Shown: piece by piece, positions 50,901-62,900 of the stretch
Numbering within the stretch: position 1 is the first letter of the stretch
Layout of the letters: each line of letters begins with the position of its first letter
Source of the DNA: Sclerurus mexicanus
Taxonomy: Eukaryota > Chordata > Aves > Passeriformes > Furnariidae
DNA length: 64,000 nucleotides
NCBI GenBank assembly: GCA_013396755.1
Contig: VWZF01007017.1
Location: forward strand, 186,001-250,000
Direction: 5' to 3'
Position numbers and translations under genes: made by a program
The notes under the pieces: model-generated
Told to the model about the DNA's origin: nothing
What the model saw: only the letters and a program-made list of their open reading frames with translations
The model's database searches: none

Positions 50901-53900
50901 GTTGCAGATTTCTTGCAACCTACAACAGCCTTACAGACAAACACCTGGTTGGATATTTCAGCAATGCCAGGATAAGACGACATCTTCAGCGATCAGGACT
51001 GGTGAGACAGAAAATTTTCGCTCAGTCCAACATTCAATTTAGAGTGTTTTTATGCTTTTGTTCCATATTTATTTTTGCTCATTGCAGTTTTCCTCTGCCG
51101 AGTCTTTCAGTTTGCAAAAATACAGCATCATATTGATTCACTCAGGGTTTTCACACTGAAATGGAAGCATCTTTGACTTGACTGGTTGTTTAAATAGCTT
51201 TAGTGTTATTTTTCAAAAGTGTTTAATGGAAAACTGAAGGATTTGCTAAAGATGAATGTGCTGAATATTTTGAAAAGCACTGATGCACTCCTAGGTGAGA
51301 CTGTTTCGCACAGGCAGGTACAGCCCTTAGCAGAAGGAGGGTAAGTGTGTAATTCCCTCCACCCCCTTTGGCAGTGGCCCATGAGGAATAAGGCTGAGCC
51401 CTTGGCTGTTAGAAATGTGGCTGCTGCTCCCTGCATTTGGCAGGTGGGGCCCATGGGGTCAAAGACCTGTGCTGGAAGGTGAGTTCCAGCACCATGGCAG
51501 GGGCAGAGGTGGTAGCTAAGCAGGAGGAGAAAGTGATCTTCCTGGGAAATTGCATTGTTTCAAAACATACTTTATTCCATCTTCTCCTTTTCAGTAACAT
51601 TATATTTGTGTATGGCAGATCTCAAGGAGTGGAAGAATAATACCTGAGAAAGAATACCGGCTCAATGCCATGAGGAGGGACCACCAGAGATATGTCCAGG
51701 AGTGCCTGGCTCGTGCCATATTTCATAAAGTCCTTGACATGGAGGTATGCCCTTACTGTGGGTGTGTGGGCCTTCTCAGGTGCTCCCTTGCTGATTGCCA
51801 GCTTATAGTGGACTGTTTTCCATGTGTGTCCTCATGCTCCCCTAGAAGGCTCTCTCCTGCTGGGAAAAAGGACAGTCTCTGTGCTTGACATTCCCTACAG
51901 AATTCCCTACGCAGGCCATTCATTATCAAACCCTGCTGTCATGAGAACAAGCTTCCTCACTGCTCTTCGGCAGCCCTCAGACTATGGGATATTTGCAGGA
52001 CTATTTTGCTTTAAAAAATCCTAATAAAAACAAAACTGTTTATATTTATCATCTGAGTATAAAATTTGGGCAAATTTCTGTGGTGTATCAGGAGTGGTGT
52101 TGGTCCCTACAACTTTACCAACTTTACCACTGCTTACTTGTTCCCTTGGCTGTGTGATTATATGCAGGTGAAATGCAAATGGATTCAATTCATAGTAGAT
52201 TTATTACAGGGCTCAATGAGCCAGGCCAGGGAGAAGGCATGGGACAAGCAGGACAGAAGTGTTCTTGCATTCACTGACATCTCATAATGCCCATTAATGG
52301 GATTTCTCTTCCTTTTACATTGGTAGCGTCATCATCAGCTGGAAATAAAACGGACACTTGAATATTCTGCGAAGAAGGAGAGGGTGCAGAAAATCAAGGT
52401 AAGGCTTGAGTGCTGCTGGGTGCTGCTGGCACCTGGCAGCTTTGCCCAGGGTTGAGTAACAGCCACAAGCCTGGCCAGAGATTCATTGAGCCAAGTGCTC
52501 TGTCTCTTGTTTATGGAAAAGTACAAGAAACAGACAAGTAAAGGATGATCCTGCCCCAGGTTACATCTCCTTCTTCCTCTGTCTGTAAGTTCAGGAACTT
52601 CCATTCATGCACCTAATTCCTTCTGAATCTAGTTATTCTTCTGGTTCTATAGAGTTCTTCATGGGGAGATTTAATAATGAGTTGTATGACATGGTGCCTC
52701 CTTGCATTTCTGCACAGTAATTAGTGTATCTACTGTCTTTTATCTCTGTTGGATACTCTATTGTTCTCAGTATGAAAAAGTTAATAATGTCCTCTTCTTC
52801 TAAAGCATCTGTAGTTTTACATACCTTCTTCATATTCCTTCTCAGTTTTCCAAGCTGAAGACCCTCAGTCTGAATCTTTCTTAGCTGAGCTTCTCATTAC
52901 TGTTGCTGTTTTTTTAACCTTTTCTCATTCTACTATTTCTGTTTTGAAATGGGGAACCAAAACACAATGAATAATTCAAGATACATTCTCCTCACAGTAA
53001 TTCTAGACCCTCTGTGCTTTTGACTGCTGCTGAGCACTGAGCTCATGTGTTCAGTCATTTGCCTCTCCATGGGATTTGGGCAGAACTGGCATGTGAGTAA
53101 TGAAAAGAGGTTCCAGGAGCCTTCACTTTGGTGTCATGTAGGTTGAGCTTGATTTTGTAGTTAGAGTCATGAAAATCCCACAGGAGTCAATGGTTCTCCC
53201 CATACAGTCATTTGGGTTCGCATGAGAAAAGTTGTTCTCTTTTTGGTAGAAACTTGCTCTACTTTTTTTTCTGTATTAGGAGCCAGAATGCTTTGAGAAG
53301 AGTGCATTGAGCAGCTGGCTGCTTCTTTGAGCAGCTGGGAAACAATGTCAGATCTGTTAAATTGTAAATAATGCATCTATAAGGAGCATCTCAGGTAAAG
53401 AAAGGAAGAGATTTTCCTAAAAGACACTGGTTACTATGGGAATTGCAGAGGTGTTGTTGTGGTAGAAAGTCACCCTGTGGAAGCAGCAGTTCCAGCACCC
53501 TATTGAGGGATCCTGCACTTGGATAATTTTGGAACATTAGCTAGAACTGCTTCTTTCAGTGAGACACCTGCAGATACCTGATCTGTATGTGCTGTGCTGC
53601 CGTGCTGGGATGCAGAAGGCTGGCTGGAGCCAGTGGTGTCATTTAAGTCTCGCCTCAAACATTCAGTGAATTTGGCTTGTCTGAAAGGAAAGGAAGAAGG
53701 CAGATGGCTGAGTGAGGGAGGCTGAGACACAGAGCTATCTGTTTCCAGTGGGGCAGTTATTACCAGTGAGGGGTTGATGAGGAGAGAAGGTGGAGATGGG
53801 CAGCAGTCAGAGCAGGGAAGAGGCAGGTGCACTCAAATTTAAAAAGAAAGAGACCGTCAAACAAACCAAGAATTGGGAGATACACAGAATAGGCAGATTA

Positions 53901-56900
53901 ATTGAAACTGGGGGGTCAGCAGATGGAGACAGCAGGAAAATGAATCAGAGCTGGGGGCAAGTCTTTTCACTTGTCTTTTCACATTCTCCCATGATTTCCT
54001 TAACCAGGTGTTCTACCAGGTGAGCTGATCATCACAGCTGTCCAATGAAAGAGAGACATAATGAGGCTCAGACATCACTGTTAGAGTATTTAGTGCCTCA
54101 GAGACATAAATTTATGTACTTTCAGGTGGAACAGTTCAGAAGATCAGTGGAAGATGCCATCCCAATGCATTCTCCACATCCACCGCTTGGTCCAAGGAAC
54201 CGTAATGGGCTCCATCCTTTAGTGGCTGGAGAACGAGCTGGTTGCTCACAATGGGTGAGTTTCACAACTTCTCCATGGGCTATCATGGAACTGTGGACAA
54301 CTGGAAGTGTGCACATGGACCCGTGACATCTGTACTAAGTACAGAGCACTGACTGCCCGAATTGTTCTGGATTAGGGCCTCATCCTTAATCACTTGAGGC
54401 TGATTTCCTATTTGCAGGGTTGTGTCGTTAAAGAGGAATCTCCAGAAGCCAGTATTGCAGGGATGGCACATCAGACCTCATTAAAAAAAAAAACCAAACA
54501 AAACTTTTGCTTTCTGATAAATCTGCTTCAATGTTTCCCTTTTAACTGCCTCATGAGATAAGTTGGTATCAGTGCATTGAGCATTGTCAGTGAATACCAG
54601 AGCTGTAGAAGGGGTAATACATGTTGTAAAGTCCTGAAAACAATGAAGGTCTGCCAGAAAATAGAGTTGAACGTGTGAAGTGAGACTGGAGCTCATTTCA
54701 GAGGGCTGTGCTCTGGAGCTTTGGCTTTCTCTCGGTTAACAGCAAAGAAGGAATGTTAATATACTCTGAAAATATAATGATACTAAAGCCTGAGGTCAAA
54801 GGTCAAGTATATAGTTCAGTTTTAACTGCTTCTTTGTATCAATAATGATAATTCAAGCAGATTGAAGAGAGACTTTCAAGTCCTGAATGACCTTCTCCCC
54901 ATACAGAGGGCACCTGGACATGGAGTTGATTATGGTGGTGGACATCCTCCTCATCAGCACCAACCCAAGGAGCCTGCACCCTCTAAGGTGGTGAGTACCT
55001 CAGTTAAACTGTACTGTTAGGCTGTAACATTTTAACCTGGTATTCTGAAAAGTATACAAGGATAAGATGAAATAAAAAAGAAAAAAGCTGAGTTTTGAAC
55101 AAAAATAGGCATGTTTTTTCTGTGCATTTTCTCAGTGTCCACGTGCTGAAGTCCATAGCACACTGCTACAGTTCCTGTGACTTCATCGTATTTGCTTCAA
55201 GGCTGCATGGTGAAGAACAGTAGCAAACTCTGTATTTCTGGCCAAGAGTTGTTTTGGATGGTCAGTTAGAGGTGCCTAAAGGGGTTTGGCTCTTTGGAGG
55301 CAGACTAGAAAATGTCATGTCCTGGAGGTATCTGAAATCACTCATTACTTCCAGATATCTTCATCAGTGCTATTTTTTTCCTTTATGGTGCTGCTCTGCA
55401 CCAGAAGTTATGCACAGAGATTTTTTTGCTGTTTTCTTTTTCCTTTTGTAGAGTTCCTGGCGACCAAATACAGCTCCAGGGAAAGTGCAGCAGCCGTTTC
55501 ACCTGCAGCCCCTTCGTGGCCAGGCTGCAGCAGGGTCTGTACCAAAGGCTTCCCAACAGAAGTGCCACATGCTGGACTGGGATCAGCAGTTTGCCCATGG
55601 GGTGAGGCTGTATTTAATTCTGAAAATAATAGCATTTTAGGGGCAGTTTTATAATACTGCTTTAATACTGTAGTTCCCAGAACTGTGTACTGCAGAAAAC
55701 ATGCCAATCAAATGGCATCAGCTTTTATTTGAACTCTCCATTTTCACTTTCCCTTAATTTTCAAGATGTTGTCTTACTGGTTACTGGTCTAATACCCAGT
55801 TCTTGATCACCATAAGAAAAAATGTGGTGACTTACCTTTTATAGTTTAAAATCTTTCTGCATACAAAATTTTCTCCCTCTATGTAAATTTTCTGTTATGC
55901 AGAGAGGGAGGCAAACACCTGGTTGATACCAGTAACTGTGGAATATTTACACTTATAAGTCTTAAAGTTTTCATCTACAGCTGCAAAGTAGCAAAAAACT
56001 CCTTTCTTTAACCATTCCTCCTACTAAGTCATGTCAGTGGATTCAGGGAATGAGAATCAAACATGATCTTGATATGTTCACTGTCACCTTCAAGTGATAT
56101 TTGGAGTTGTCTTCTGTTCTAGAAAAACATAATGTAATTGGCTTTGTGATATGAGTTCCATGGGGTGAGAAGATTTTGGAGTGGGACTGTGACCTGGTAT
56201 CACTGCCTGGCAGTCACTGTATGAACAGGTCCCTTCTGCTCTGCATTTGCTCTGTGTTGGGATGGTCACGATTCTTTCTCCAAGAATTTGCTGGTACTAT
56301 TTATGTCTACTCAAATTATGGGTGATTTAATGGTTTCTTTAATGCTCACACCTGATAAAACACCTAAATCAGGTGTCAATTATGAGAATGTGATGCAGAA
56401 CTCAGAGCCAGAGCATGAAGCATTTACAGAACTTGTTCTCTGGCCATGTCTTGCTCTTCAGGACCTTTGTTTGCATTTTATTCTGAAGGAGGACTAAACC
56501 TCCACTCAGATGGGGAAGCAGCATTTTGAACCCTATTTTGTATAATAAATGCCAAGTGATGTTTCTATTGGACAATTCTGGGTGCTCTCAGATGTGCTTT
56601 CCAACTGTGAGAGCAGCACTGCTGTGCAGCTTTGCAGGGTTCTGTCTGAGATCATTGCTCTGCAGGGCTGCCCGCAGGGCTTGGTTTGCAGTCTTGTCTG
56701 TGTCTCTGAGGGTGACATTTTCAGTCAATCTGCATTTTGCTATTTTGCAAATTAAAAGAAAGGGTTTTAGCACAGAAATGCTTTAATTAACATATTGCAG
56801 GCTCCAAGTTAAGGAGCTGTGCTGCTAAATGAACCAAACAGTCAGACCATGGCCAGTTCCCTATGCTCAGGAGCTGGTTCTACAAAACCTATGTCACCTG

Positions 56901-59900
56901 GTTAAAATGTTTTTGCAGGGGGAGAGGAGTGAGTTAAGGCTTCTGAATTCAGTGGAGTACGTGACTGGTGTATCCCCATATCAGTTGCCCGTTGTCAACC
57001 CTTGTGTGGTGCCAGTGCCACCGCCCCGCCTGCACAGAGGGGACAGGGGTGTCCCTGCAGGGAGAAGTGGGGTGCCCACAGGGAGACGGTTTCGTCCCAC
57101 CACTGCATCGAATGACACAGGGCAACTTTTAACAAAGGTAATTTATCTCTGTCTGTGTACAGGTGTATTACCTTCCTCACTGGTGTGTTTACCTAATGCT
57201 AAAAAGTGTGCATACCTAGTTTGCATAAAGAAAATATATAACTATTAAAATATATAACTGCTGTTCATGCTTCTGTAAACTAAAACGTTTGGTGTTTTTC
57301 ATCAGCTGGGGAGAAAAAAGATGCTGAACAAAAACGCATTGACCTTCCACTTCAGTCAATCCTATCGTGCCTCTGGCCATAGCTGGCACCAGAGCTCCAG
57401 GGATTTCTGAAATGCCTCAAGTGTATGAACACTGCATTGGTTACACTCTGTCTCCAGCCAGTTTTGACTCCTGTAAATAAAATTATAGGAACTCCGGATT
57501 GGGAAGGATCATATGGGTTATTAAACATGGTGCAAATCTGCAATTTGGAGCTATTCAATGAAATGAGTTTTTAGTGTGAAATATTTCCCTGCCCCTCTGC
57601 ATGTTACAAACACTTCCCAATTTAATCAAGTCGGTGCCTGTTGCAAAAAACCTGGAAGCCTCAAGTGTGTGCTGCATGAGCGTGAGCTTTTTGTTCTCCT
57701 CCAGTCAGAGCTGGAAGCTGAAGGCATGTCTGTGTGTTTCCTGCTGCAGACTTCTGGAGGGTTTCCTAAGTCCCCATTATGCACCAATGCTGTCATCACC
57801 ATGGCCTACCTAGGAAAGAATGTGCATTTGTCTTATGATCATGCTGATTACAGGGATGAAATCAAAGTCTATCAGCAGCACTGTGGAGGAGAAAACCTTT
57901 GTGTCTACAAAGGCAAGCTGCTGGAAGGAGGTAAGGATATAGTCAAAGAATTCATATTGATTCTGGCAATGTGTTTTTTGGCTAAAACCTTTCTGTGACA
58001 ACAAAATTATTTCAGCTGAACTCAGTCAAGATACCTGCATCCAAGAATTTTTATACTGTCTGCTTCCACACTAAATCTCAATCTACTGTTCCATAATTGA
58101 AAGTGAGGTTACAATTACTTTTGCAAATTATGGTAGAAGGCATTTAGAGAACTGATTTAACAAAATACTGTAGCTTAGATTAATTTTCTATAGACAAGTA
58201 TGTTAATAGAGTAGCTGTAGCAGTAAACTGTCCTTAAACAGGATTTATCTGAGTTGCTAAAGTACATCAGCACTTCTTGCTTATTATTCCAGAAGGAAAA
58301 GTACATAACGGGAGCCCACTTCTCATCTCTTTTATGTGAGTGCAATTTCATCACACCACTAAAAGTTGAATTGTTTTCTGGGAAATCAGGCACATGAAAT
58401 GGCTGGGAGGCTCTGGCCTCTGTTCTGCTGTAGCAGTGAGTGGCCAAACTGACAGTGCGTTCACTTGTCCTAGCTGTGCCCACCTTGGGTCCTGAGGCTG
58501 GCAAGAGCCAGGACTGTGTGTGTAGAGGGCTAGAGTGTGACCAACTGATGAACAGAGCTGAGAATCTCAGAGCCTGGCCACAGAAGGCTGGGTGCTGTGC
58601 TGATGCAGGTGAGGTACAGCAATTGCCCCAGGATGACAGTGAAGTGTAATGTTTTTCTTTGAACCCTTTCTTTGTGTCATTGCAGAGACCTTCCAGTTCA
58701 TCTCCAAGAGGCACCATGGTTTCCCGTTCAGCCTCACCTTCTTTCTCAATGGGATGCAAGTCAACAGGTTGAGCTGTTGCTGTGAGTACAAACATCAGAG
58801 GCGTTCCAGGCTCCGAGGCAGACACAGATACTTCAGGTTTCTCAGTGTGGAGGGAGCATCTCCTTGCTACAGGTATGGAGATGAGTACACTTTGCTCACA
58901 GGGACTTAGCTTTTAGAGAGTTTCTCACTTGTTCCTCTTTCATCTCTCTGGCTCCCCACAGTTTTGTGGAACCTGCTCTGTTTCTCAGTGTCCCTTGGAC
59001 TGTGTAGGATTGAGGTTTACCTGTCAGGGTCTCACCTCCAAGGGTGCCATCACAGCTGGTTTCCTGTGCCTCCTCAGTCTCCCTGTGTTGTGTGCATGGC
59101 ATGGACAGTGTTGGTGCTGGCTGTGTTGGGCTGTTGGAGGTGACCGAGCACGGGGCAGCAGCTCTGGGCTGGGGTTCGTGTGCCACCCGCATGTCTCTGG
59201 CCCAAGTGGCAGTGAAACAAATACCAAGCTGTGGTTTTCAGAGGCTTTTTTGTGTATAATTCATTTTTAAACAGCTCTGTCTCTGAGATGGGATTCTGCT
59301 GTGGTATCCCCAGCTGCAGAATAAGGCAGCATTGAATGTTGGCCATGGTTCAGAAACCAAATCTGTGTAGAAGGGTCTCGGGTTAGGGTGAAAATTGGTG
59401 CTGTGACCAACAGCTCTGTGGTTCTGCCAAGAAGCTTTAATTGTCATAAAACCTTTCTTTCTTGTGATTGTTAATTCAGGCCAGACAAGTAAACTTCTGG
59501 ACATGTGGATAATTTAAAAAGTTTTGTGTTCTTTTAATAAGTAATTTTTAAAAGAGCAGCAAGCAGTTGGAACAAGAGACTCTCCACAGAGCTGTACCCA
59601 ATTCCTTCAGATAAAGACTGAATTCTAAGAAAAAAAAGTTATTTTATTGTACCATATTCTTTTTAATCCAATCTAACAATGAATGTGATTTATGTAAATG
59701 TATTATCTAGCATGTTTAAAGAAGTAAAAAGTATCTGAATTCATAATGGATATAGTAGCTACAGAGTTTAGGAAATGCCCAAATCTCAGCTTTGTGTGAT
59801 TTCTAGAAAGATTTTAAGTGAATTTTCTGAATTTAATATAATATTCAAAAATTGGTTATTTTCTTCCTGAATCACCATTCTGTCCTGCTTTTCCTCTTAT

Positions 59901-62900
59901 TCGCAGTGATATCTCTATTTTCCTGCCTCTTGTCAGTCCAGCTGACCTTATGTGGTGACTTAAAACCCATCTCCATTAACCTGATTTTTCCCGTAAATGA
60001 CAAGTAGTTTCATATCCCTTCAGGTCAGGTACCGTTGTGTTTGTTTCCTGCTCTGTGACACACATTGAATACCTACTCTGGTTCCCAACAAAAGTCCCAG
60101 TTGATTTTCCTTAGTGGGTCAGAGCTTTGGCTCATGATGTTTTGCTGCTGTGATTTCTGTACCATGCTCTGAGCCTTGCTCTGAGAGTTTTCTGCTGTCC
60201 GAGATCCAGTATTTCTGTACAGCAGAAGTGCCTCAATATTCCAAAGGTCCCTGAAAAAAACATAAGGAACAAAGCATTAAGAGGTAGGACTCTTCAGGAA
60301 GGGTCATGTTTATTTTTTACGCCCACAAAATTAAAAGATTTCTTTTAAATGAATGGCTGTGGGATATTTTACAGTAGTTTGTAGACAGCTGGAATGTGAG
60401 GGGAATTCCAATCAAGCCTTACATTAAAATAGCAGTTTTGGGGGAGGAAGAGATTTTAAGACAGTTGTTTGAGAAGAAAAATTGTTTTTCTAGAGAGATT
60501 TGGGATTAGCTACAGTGAAAATTCCAGTTTCACCCTCTGCTTGCAGATTTGACCTCATGTACTACCCACAGCACGGTGTCCTGGCCCTTGTGGGGGGTGC
60601 AGGGTGGTGTAAAGTGGCTCTTGGTGTTGGTTGATGTTCCATCAGGATTAGGAACTCTGGTCTCTTGTCTGGGCCTCCTGACCGCGTGTCACTCCGTTTT
60701 ATGCAAGAGGAGCAGTCTCAACAACTCATTCAAAATGCTTTGTTTTCCAGCTGTTTGTTTTAGATAGAAGAACAGAACAGAAACTGACAATTATTCACTT
60801 TCAATCTCCCTCTTTCCCCACAGTTATTAGACCCAGCAGACAAATTCAGAAACCCCCAATCTTATCCACAAACCCTGAGTTACCACTTTACTGGGTGTTA
60901 CAGCAGGATCTGGTTCCAACACGTCTGGCTTGGAGCTTGTCTGCCTTTCTCAGAGATTCTGTCTTCACAGCCAATGCTTGTTTCAGGTTCAAATGCCGTA
61001 TCGCTTTTAATAATGGGTTTAGTTTGTTTATATGTCAGTTGTCACCTACCAGTGCAGACAGCGTTAACTGTCCTTCAAGGAAGAACTACATCTGTGTTAC
61101 GGGAGCTCTCTGGCGTTTCAGGGTGCTTGTCCATGTGAGTAGTTGTGACAGTGCAGAGGCAGATGGGTACCTGGTTTCACTGCTGATAACGAGCTGAACT
61201 CACTCTGTATGCTGCCCCCCATTGTTCACAGAAGAAAAACATGATACTTCCCAATCTGTGCTATTTTATAGGTGCATTATTGCAATGGGCCTGGACAAAA
61301 AGCTACCCCCTCCCACGAGGAAGATGGAGTACCACGTGGACAAGCATGTGGGTTCCTGGGAATATGCTGTGCACAGTGAGCCAAGTAACAACAGTGTTGA
61401 GCAGAAATCAGTGAAAAATTCAGTGCTAGTCATCTTACCGGGTCATGAAGCAAGTGTGGAAACCCTTGAGGAAAAACTGGAGACTGGAGAGGAGTACAGA
61501 GAAGAAGAAATGGCAAACCAATCTAGTCATGAGAGTGAAGACAGTCAGGAAGATATCAGTAAAAATGGTACAGTATTCCCAAACATGAGCATGGGATGAG
61601 AAATGGGAGAGGATGGTTCTGAAGAAGGTAGAGGATTGTGGGCCTCTGACTCCCCTGGGGCTTGAGAAATGTAGTGCTGCCTATGTCTGGGCACTAGAAT
61701 GAGTGGGGCTCCCTTCAGCCATGCAACAGGATGAGATGGTTTGCAAGAGCCAAGAAAGTGAGTAAGGAAGGATGGTGAGGCCCTGGCACAGGTTACCCAG
61801 AGAAGCTGTGGCTGCCCCAGCCCTGGAAGTGTCCAAGGCCAGGTTGGAGGGGGCTTGGGGCAACCTGGTCTAGTGAAAGATATTCTCTTCCATGGAAGAG
61901 GTGTCAAGCTCAGCCTCTGCCTTCATTCACTCCTTATCGTAGTCTTCTTCAGGCGCAGTCACATTAGAGAGGGATTTTAATTCCTGCTTCTTATTCCTGT
62001 TTGTGATTTCATAGTCTGCGGTGTGACTGCTCAGATGCCTTGTTAGTCCCTCCAGATGTGTGTTTGGGATTAATCAGGCCTTCTTCCTTCAGGAGGAACT
62101 GCCCTTCTGACAGTTACCTAAGGAGGCCTCACTGCCAACACTGCAGTTTGAGTCTCAATTGATTTTTAATACAGAAAATAAATCTCCTTATTCCCTTAGT
62201 TGTCATTGTCTGGGTAACTGTTTATTTGCCTAATTGGTTCTGCATCAGGAACTCTTCATTTCTGCCCTTGGCATTTTGTCACTTCAGTACATTAAAAGCC
62301 CTGATGGAAAGAAAGGAGGTGAGGAATGATGGCCACAAGGGACAGCTGGTGTGGCAGCAGTGACAGTCGCCTGCATGGGGCAGGTGTGTTTCCTTGCTGC
62401 TGTGGGTGCAGGGAGCCCCTGATAGCAGTGGAATGACTGGATTTTAGGTGGGAATCACTGCCATCACTTGTGCTGGTGCCTGGGATGTGCACAGTGCAGC
62501 CTTGGCGGGGAAGGGCAGTGTTCTTTAATGCATCTTTATCTACAGATCTGAGCAAAGTTATTTATCAGATGTCACAGCTTGTCAGGCGAGTGCCTGGCTG
62601 AAATCCAGACAAGTGGAGGTAACAGTGGTAATTCTGTGCAAGCTTCATTTGTTCTGGGATTTCCCCTGGGCCTGAAGGAATGCTTTAGAGCAGTATTAAA
62701 ACAGAGTGCCTCTGCAGCACCCTTTGGCTGGGCTTAATTAAATTCATTAAGACACTTCTTTGCTATTTAGCCACGTCAATCTACATTTATCATACTTTGC
62801 ATTACAATATATTACCTTTCTCCAGCTTTCTTGATTGCTTGTAATTTTTTTTCATCACAACTAGTTTTTCTCCTGTAGTAAGAGACTTTTGCATTTAATT

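Noticed and set aside
58175..58825. 216-codon minus-strand frame
   Set aside because: Antisense to ERICH3 exon 10 and its intron; no domain recognised.
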